Below are positions 6,711 to 10,498 of a stretch of 10,498 bases of DNA, piece after piece; within the stretch, counting starts at the first letter, position 1, and every line of letters starts with the position of its first letter. Source of the stretch: JALXDT01 sp964634755 (GTDB taxonomy: Bacteria; Acidobacteriota; Aminicenantia; JAMOAD01). Location: contig CAZWJH010000081.1 of the NCBI GenBank assembly GCA_964634755.1, positions 1 to 10,498 of the forward strand, written 5' to 3'. Under the pieces are notes generated by a model. It saw only the letters and a list, made by a program, of their open reading frames with translations. It searched no databases and was not told the origin of the DNA. The translations under genes were made by a program, and so were the position numbers.

Positions 6711-7869
6711 TAGATTTATTCTTATAATAAGCTCCATTTTAATCATAATTGCAATAGTCCTAATAACAGCCTACCTTACAAAATATGATAAAGGAAGATA
6801 CGAGAAAAAGAATCTGAAAAGAGTTTATACTCCTTATGCTTTTAAGAAAACAATGGATAACGAACAGAAGAAAAGGATAAAGAGAAAGAGTAAAAAAGGA
6901 GAGAAATCTGAAGATTATGTGAGAAAAGTTAAAGTTCTCGTTGAGGATTTTCTTTTCCTTAGTAACATCGGTTTTTCAGAAGAAGTTGGAGAAAATTATA
7001 CAAAATTTAGTATTAAGGTAAAGGATAGTGAATACTCTCTTGTTGTAGAAAAAATGAGAGTCTTTACAGGAAGAAAATCCATTAGTCTTAAGATTAAAAA
7101 GCTTTCCTCAAAGAAATTAATCTGGTATCTCTTCAAAGATAGTAAAATAGTTGCTGAAATTAATGTAGTTATTATAAAAACTGAGAAAAAACGATTGGTT
7201 AAGTATCCTAAGGTTGCCATTGTAATAGATGATATTGGTAATAGCAAAGATGTTTTAAATAAACTATCAAGAGTAACTTATAAATTCGCGATTTCTATTT
7301 TACCAAATTCAATGTTCAGAGATTATGCTATTAAAATAGGAAAGAAAAGTAGAAAACAGATAATGCTCCATCTTCCGATGGAACCTGTAAAAAGGAATGG
7401 GGATAGAATGAACTTAGATGGTTTTTTGTTAGTCAGTATGAGGGATGATGTTATCCGGAATTTTACTGAGGAGTATCTTGATCTTATCCCTCAAGCAGTT
7501 GGAGTTAATAATCACACAGGTTCCCTTTTTACTCAGTATAGGAATAAAATGAGGATTGTGCTTGAGGTTTTGAAGAGAAAAAATAAATTTTTTATTGATA
7601 GTAAAACCTCAAGTAAAACTATTGCTTATGAGCTTGCAAAAGAGATGGGGCTTAGAGCCGGAATTAGGGATGTCTTCCTTGATAGTGAGAATGAGAGGAT
7701 AACTATTCTCAACTTTAAACATCTTTTCTCAATTGCAAAGCACAAAGGGGAAGCCATTGGAATTTGTCATCCTAATGAAACTACTATAAGCGTACTTATG
7801 CACAGAGTTGAATCCCTTGCAAAAGCATACAAAATAAAGCTTGTATATCCTTCTGAAATAGTAAAATGA
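6679..7869 (+). CDS. Divergent polysaccharide deacetylase family protein (YibQ-like)
   Basis: A 396-aa protein with one N-terminal membrane anchor (about residues 12-33), a Lys-rich linker, a small alpha/beta region (about 80-170) and a C-terminal divergent polysaccharide deacetylase (NodB-like barrel) domain (about 178-396). The family motifs are all present: VIDDIG (D184, D185), HLPMEP (H231), GVNNHTGS (N277, N278, H279), DSKT (D307), RDVFLD (330-335) and CHP (H364). The putative metal and catalytic site therefore looks intact, unlike the two genes upstream. In E. coli the relative yibQ lies directly after envC; its substrate is not firmly known and is presumed to be an envelope glycan. GGAG about 10 nt upstream supports the ATG at 6679. 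The gene ends in a 4-nt ATGA overlap with the next. Confidence 0.9.
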   Translation: MARRKKQKTNDRFILIISSILIIIAIVLITAYLTKYDKGRYEKKNLKRVYTPYAFKKTMDNEQKKRIKRKSKKGEKSEDYVRKVKVLVEDFLFLSNIGFSEEVGENYTKFSIKVKDSEYSLVVEKMRVFTGRKSISLKIKKLSSKKLIWYLFKDSKIVAEINVVIIKTEKKRLVKYPKVAIVIDDIGNSKDVLNKLSRVTYKFAISILPNSMFRDYAIKIGKKSRKQIMLHLPMEPVKRNGDRMNLDGFLLVSMRDDVIRNFTEEYLDLIPQAVGVNNHTGSLFTQYRNKMRIVLEVLKRKNKFFIDSKTSSKTIAYELAKEMGLRAGIRDVFLDSENERITILNFKHLFSIAKHKGEAIGICHPNETTISVLMHRVESLAKAYKIKLVYPSEIVK

Positions 7870-8837
7870 TAGTGATTTGGGCAGAGGGTGGTGAAAGAAT
7901 AGGCTCTGGCCATTTGAATAGAAGTGTTGATATTTTTAATATTCTAAAGGGAGAATTTCCTGTTAATTTTTACGCAGAAGATCAAGAAAGTATTCAATTT
8001 TACAAGGATAGAGGAATCTATGTCCTGAAATATGATGTATTGAAAAAAGGGAGTTTTTTTTTAATAACGGATTTAAGATTTCCTGAAGAGCATAAAAATC
8101 TCAAAGAGATAAAAAAGAATGTACCCAAACATCTTTCGATACATGATATGGGGCTTGCTCAGATAAACTCTGACATTAAAATTGACGGACACATTAAGAT
8201 GATTAGTGATTATCATCTTGAGAATAATAAAAAGTATTTTTTAGGTCCTGAGTATTTTCTTTTGAAAACTAAATTCAGGCACTTTAATAAGGCGATAAAA
8301 AAGATAAAAAAGAAAGCACGCAGGATATACCTCAGCCTTGGGGGATGGAGTAGACTTGAGGATTTGAGATATTTTACCGAACTGTTGTTAAAGGAGGGCT
8401 ATGTGCTTACGATTAGTTGGGGATTCGGGAAGAGCAATAGGGACAGGAGGCTTTTTAGAAAAAACTTTCCGTCTGTTCATATAGTAACGAGGGGAGAGTT
8501 TATCCCGAGAAAATATTATGAAGCTGATATAGCAATTCTTGCCGGTGGAATTTCATTTTATGAGGCAGCTTGTACGGGAACTCCTTCTCTCCTTTTTTAC
8601 AAGGATGAATTTCAAAAGTTTACTGTCGAGAGTTTTGTAGAGAAAGGGTTTGGTATTTCCGCAGGAAATCTTTATAATTTTAATACAAATGAGTTTCTTG
8701 AAATTTTGAGAAATTATAGATATGATTTTGAAATGAGAAAAAATCACTCTAATGTGGGTAAAAGAATAGTGGATGGACTTGGGCTTTTAAGATTAAAGAA
8801 AATTGTTGAGAAAGAATATGATAAACTTTTTAAGTAG
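7866..8837 (+). CDS. PseG/SpsG-like nucleotide-sugar hydrolase or glycosyltransferase
   Basis: A 323-aa soluble protein with the GT-B-like fold of PseG (UDP-2,4-diacetamido-trideoxy-altropyranose hydrolase) and SpsG (spore coat polysaccharide) proteins. Visible motifs: GSGHLNR at 13-19, where H16 and R19 match the GxGHxxR loop of PseG; GPEYFLLKTKF at about 127-137, the family's GPxYxLL block; LSLGG at 156-160; and AGGISFYEAACTGTP at 226-240, the nucleotide-sugar binding region of the C-terminal domain. None of the other pseudaminic acid genes (pseB, C, H, F, I) is nearby, so the exact substrate is open. No Shine-Dalgarno is seen; translation is probably coupled by the ATGA overlap with the deacetylase gene. 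A MurG-like transferase role is the main alternative. Confidence 0.78.
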   Translation: MIVIWAEGGERIGSGHLNRSVDIFNILKGEFPVNFYAEDQESIQFYKDRGIYVLKYDVLKKGSFFLITDLRFPEEHKNLKEIKKNVPKHLSIHDMGLAQINSDIKIDGHIKMISDYHLENNKKYFLGPEYFLLKTKFRHFNKAIKKIKKKARRIYLSLGGWSRLEDLRYFTELLLKEGYVLTISWGFGKSNRDRRLFRKNFPSVHIVTRGEFIPRKYYEADIAILAGGISFYEAACTGTPSLLFYKDEFQKFTVESFVEKGFGISAGNLYNFNTNEFLEILRNYRYDFEMRKNHSNVGKRIVDGLGLLRLKKIVEKEYDKLFK

Positions 8838-8842
8838 GGAGG
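8836..8842 (+). promoter_or_regulatory. Strong Shine-Dalgarno of the GH27 gene
   Basis: AGGGAGG ends 4 nt before the ATG at 8847 and begins inside the stop codon of the PseG-like gene. It is the strongest ribosome binding site in the block and contrasts with the two upstream genes that rely on overlaps alone, so the alpha-galactosidase is likely translated independently and well. Confidence 0.65.
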
Positions 8843-8846
8843 AAAA

Positions 8847-10028
8847 ATGAAGAAAAAATTAATCGTATTTTTTATTGTGTTTGTTTTTGTGATAAGTTTT
8901 GCAGTTTCGCAAAAATTTAAAAACCTTGCTCTTACTCCTCCAATGGGATGGAATAGCTGGAATTGTTTTGGCCCTGATATTAATGAGAAAAAAGTGATGG
9001 AGATTGCTGATTACATGGTAAAAACAGGAATGAGAGATGCCGGATACATATATCTTGTAATTGATGACGGATGGCAGGTGGGCAGAGATGAAAATGGCAA
9101 TATTATTGTGAATAAAAAGAAATTTCCCCATGGTATAAAAAAGCTTGCAGATTATGTTCACTCAAAAGGTTTGAAGTTTGGAATTTATTCAGATGCGGGA
9201 AGAAAAACCTGTCAAAGGCTTCCGGGTAGCAGAGGATATGAGTTTCAGGATGCAAGAACTTATGCAAAATGGGGTGTGGATTATCTTAAATATGACTGGT
9301 GTTATCATGGTAAGCAAAACTCTGAGGCTTCTTACAAATTAATGAGGGATGCACTTTACAAAGCCGGAAGGCCTATAGTATTCAGTATTTGTGAATGGGG
9401 AACAACAAAACCATGGAAGTGGGCGAAGGATATAGGTCATTTGTGGAGAACCACAGAGGATATTCTTGATTGCTGGGATTGTGTGAATGAGTGGGGAGGT
9501 ATGGGCTGGACATTAATTTTGGATAAACAGGTCGGACTTGAAATTTATTCAGGACCCGGGCACTGGAATGATCCTGATATGCTTGAAGTAGGTAATGGAG
9601 GCATGACAATCAATGAGTACAAAGCGCACTTTTCAATGTGGTGTATGCTTTCTGCTCCTTTAATGGCAGGCAATGATATAAGAAAGATGACCCCTGAAAT
9701 AAAAAATATTCTTCTAAATAAAGAAGCGATAGCCCTTGATCAGGATGCTTTGGGTAAGCAGGCAGTTAAGATAACAGATACAGGGGATTACGAAATTTGG
9801 GTAAAAGAGCTTTCAAATGATGAGTTGGCAGTGGCACTATTGAATAGAGGTGAAAGTCCTATAACAACAAAAATAAATTGGACATGGATATTGAAAAAGT
9901 TTCACAGAAAGGGGAACATATACAGACTTAGAGATATATGGAAACATAAGTTTGTTGGCTCTACAAAAAAAGTCTTCAAAAAAAAGGTATACCCACATGA
10001 TATAATAGTGTTAAGATTAGTAAAATAA
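8847..10028 (+). CDS. Secreted alpha-galactosidase, glycoside hydrolase family 27
   Basis: A 393-aa exported enzyme that should release terminal alpha-galactose (or a related sugar such as beta-L-arabinopyranose). A signal peptide occupies about residues 1-21 (cut near AVS-Q). Family motifs in order: TPPMGWNSW at 30-38, IDDGW at 72-76, KYDWC at 148-152 with nucleophile D150, CEWG at 182-185, and RTTED at 201-205 with acid/base D205. The CEWG loop is of the alpha-galactosidase rather than the N-acetylgalactosaminidase type. C122 and C152 probably form the disulphide conserved next to the active site. A C-terminal beta domain (about 305-393) completes a full-length protein. AGGGAGG at 8836-8842 gives a strong independent ribosome binding site in the 9-nt gap after the previous gene. 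The natural substrate is unknown. Confidence 0.95.
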   Translation: MKKKLIVFFIVFVFVISFAVSQKFKNLALTPPMGWNSWNCFGPDINEKKVMEIADYMVKTGMRDAGYIYLVIDDGWQVGRDENGNIIVNKKKFPHGIKKLADYVHSKGLKFGIYSDAGRKTCQRLPGSRGYEFQDARTYAKWGVDYLKYDWCYHGKQNSEASYKLMRDALYKAGRPIVFSICEWGTTKPWKWAKDIGHLWRTTEDILDCWDCVNEWGGMGWTLILDKQVGLEIYSGPGHWNDPDMLEVGNGGMTINEYKAHFSMWCMLSAPLMAGNDIRKMTPEIKNILLNKEAIALDQDALGKQAVKITDTGDYEIWVKELSNDELAVALLNRGESPITTKINWTWILKKFHRKGNIYRLRDIWKHKFVGSTKKVFKKKVYPHDIIVLRLVK

Positions 10029-10047
10029 TTTTTCACTAATCTTTTTT
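10013..10047 (+). terminator. Hairpin terminator between convergent genes
   Basis: A 9-bp perfect stem pairs AAGATTAGT (10013-10021) with ACTAATCTT (10035-10043). After one mismatch, three more A-T pairs leave the loop TAATT (10026-10030). The plus strand continues with four more T residues (six T in a row at 10042-10047), as expected of an intrinsic terminator for the eight-gene block. On the minus strand the trailing T run is short, so termination there is less certain. The left arm lies in the final codons of the GH27 gene and the right arm in the final codons of the convergent gene. The stem is AT-rich and therefore only moderately stable. Confidence 0.7.
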
Positions 10048-10374
10048 GTCAGTTGATGAAGCTTTATTTTTCTCTTGAGATTTAGCTTCCCTCTTTCCAA
10101 TAAAAAAAGAGAGAATGTATAAAATTAAAGTAAACACAATTCCAATAGTTGCGTAGAATCTTGAATAAAATATGAAAATTAAGACAAAAAGAAGAAAGAG
10201 CAAAATTGCTCCACCTCGTAGGGATTCGTTATTCCCCTTATCTTTTGGTTCTTTTTTCAAAAGAGATTCCGGCAAGAAAAGGCCGCATCTTTTACAATAA
10301 GGAAACTCGGGATTATATTCCTGCTCTATTCCGCAATTGGGACATATAACCACATTATTCTTTTTATCTTCCAT
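10036..10374 (-). CDS. Small zinc-ribbon membrane protein of unknown function
   Basis: A 112-aa protein with an N-terminal zinc ribbon: C11 and C14 in CPNCG, then C27 and C30 in CKRCG. It is followed by a charged linker (about 38-50), two hydrophobic segments (about 55-70 and 74-92) and a Lys-rich tail. The layout suggests a cytoplasmic zinc ribbon attached to a membrane hairpin; I recognise no family with known function. AAGG (10386-10383) lies 8 nt before the ATG. Just upstream on the minus strand are TATAGT and TATAAG hexamers (10406-10396) that could act as a -10 box, but I found no good -35. It runs towards the GH27 gene and shares the terminator hairpin with it. Confidence 0.75.
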   Translation of the reverse strand: MEDKKNNVVICPNCGIEQEYNPEFPYCKRCGLFLPESLLKKEPKDKGNNESLRGGAILLFLLFVLIFIFYSRFYATIGIVFTLILYILSFFIGKREAKSQEKNKASSTDKKD

Positions 10375-10408
10375 CTTATTTACCTTTGCTTTAATCTTAT
10401 ACTATATC

Positions 10409-10498
10409 CTATTTTTTAGTAAATAAAAATATCCTTTGAAACTTATCACTTCTGTCCTGAAAAATATTAGAGATTGAAGCACCTCCATGTGAAGATGT
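10409..10498 (-). CDS. Possible 3' end of a gene cut by the right edge
   Basis: On the minus strand the frame entering at 10498 is open for 29 codons and stops with TAG at 10411-10409. It begins TSSHGGASISNI and ends in FLFTKK, and mostly uses A/T third positions like the real genes here. A second frame is also open over this stretch but has more G/C at third positions and looks less coding. If real, this gene ends 34 nt upstream of the zinc-ribbon gene and the two may form an operon. The fragment is too short for me to name a family. Confidence 0.4.
   Translation of the reverse strand, partial: TSSHGGASISNIFQDRSDKFQRIFLFTKK

Noticed and set aside
8859..9161. Minus-strand open frame opposite the GH27 gene (100 codons), and a similar one at 9382-9609
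   Set aside because: Both are antisense to conserved, catalytically complete GH27 sequence and have no ribosome binding site or recognisable motif.
1..10498. CRISPR array, tRNA/rRNA genes, insertion sequence, prophage or defence genes
   Set aside because: I saw no repeated spacer-like units, no tRNA-like cloverleaf or rRNA sequence, and no transposase, integrase or nuclease-effector genes; almost all bases are accounted for by the listed genes.

Overview
The window is an AT-rich bacterial segment (G+C roughly one third by eye, not computed). It is dense with genes and has very short gaps. Proteins are rich in Lys and Ile, arginine is mostly AGA/AGG and isoleucine often ATA, as in many AT-rich and some thermophilic bacteria. 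An EnvC-like murein hydrolase activator, an S41-family protein and a divergent polysaccharide deacetylase lie side by side, which suggests a diderm (Gram-negative type) envelope. I cannot name the phylum from this sequence. There are no RNA genes, mobile elements, CRISPR arrays or plasmid/phage genes that I can see.

Layout: (1) On the minus strand at the left edge is a TrkH/KtrB-type potassium transporter. It probably starts at an internal TTG at 1503, and a ribosome binding site at the window edge points to another gene just outside, plausibly the regulatory partner. (2) A short divergent region (about 1504-1637) holds candidate promoters and an AT-rich inverted repeat. (3) A plus-strand block of eight genes (1638-10028) follows, in which every junction overlaps (4-34 nt) except the last, which has a 9-nt gap. 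Its order is NYN/PIN-like nuclease, DUF2520-type Rossmann protein, pyrF, a flippase-like (LPG synthase TM-type) membrane protein, an EnvC-like degenerate LytM factor, an S41-like protein, a YibQ-like divergent polysaccharide deacetylase, a PseG/SpsG-like protein, and finally a secreted GH27 alpha-galactosidase with its own strong Shine-Dalgarno. (4) The block ends in a hairpin terminator whose stem overlaps the last codons of the alpha-galactosidase and of a convergent minus-strand zinc-ribbon membrane protein. (5) The last 90 bases probably hold the 3' end of another minus-strand gene.

How the genes fit together: the middle of the block (4474-7869) looks like the conserved EnvC / C-terminal-protease / YibQ neighbourhood linked to control of cell-wall amidases at division. 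Here the EnvC LytM domain has lost its zinc ligands, as in amidase activators. The S41 protein has also lost the residues where the catalytic Ser and Lys should be, so the pair looks like a scaffold of two pseudoenzymes beside an apparently intact deacetylase. The flippase-like protein, PseG-like protein and alpha-galactosidase add a glycan or lipid-linked envelope theme. The first three genes (nuclease, Rossmann protein, OMP decarboxylase) are housekeeping in nature and are probably just co-transcribed.
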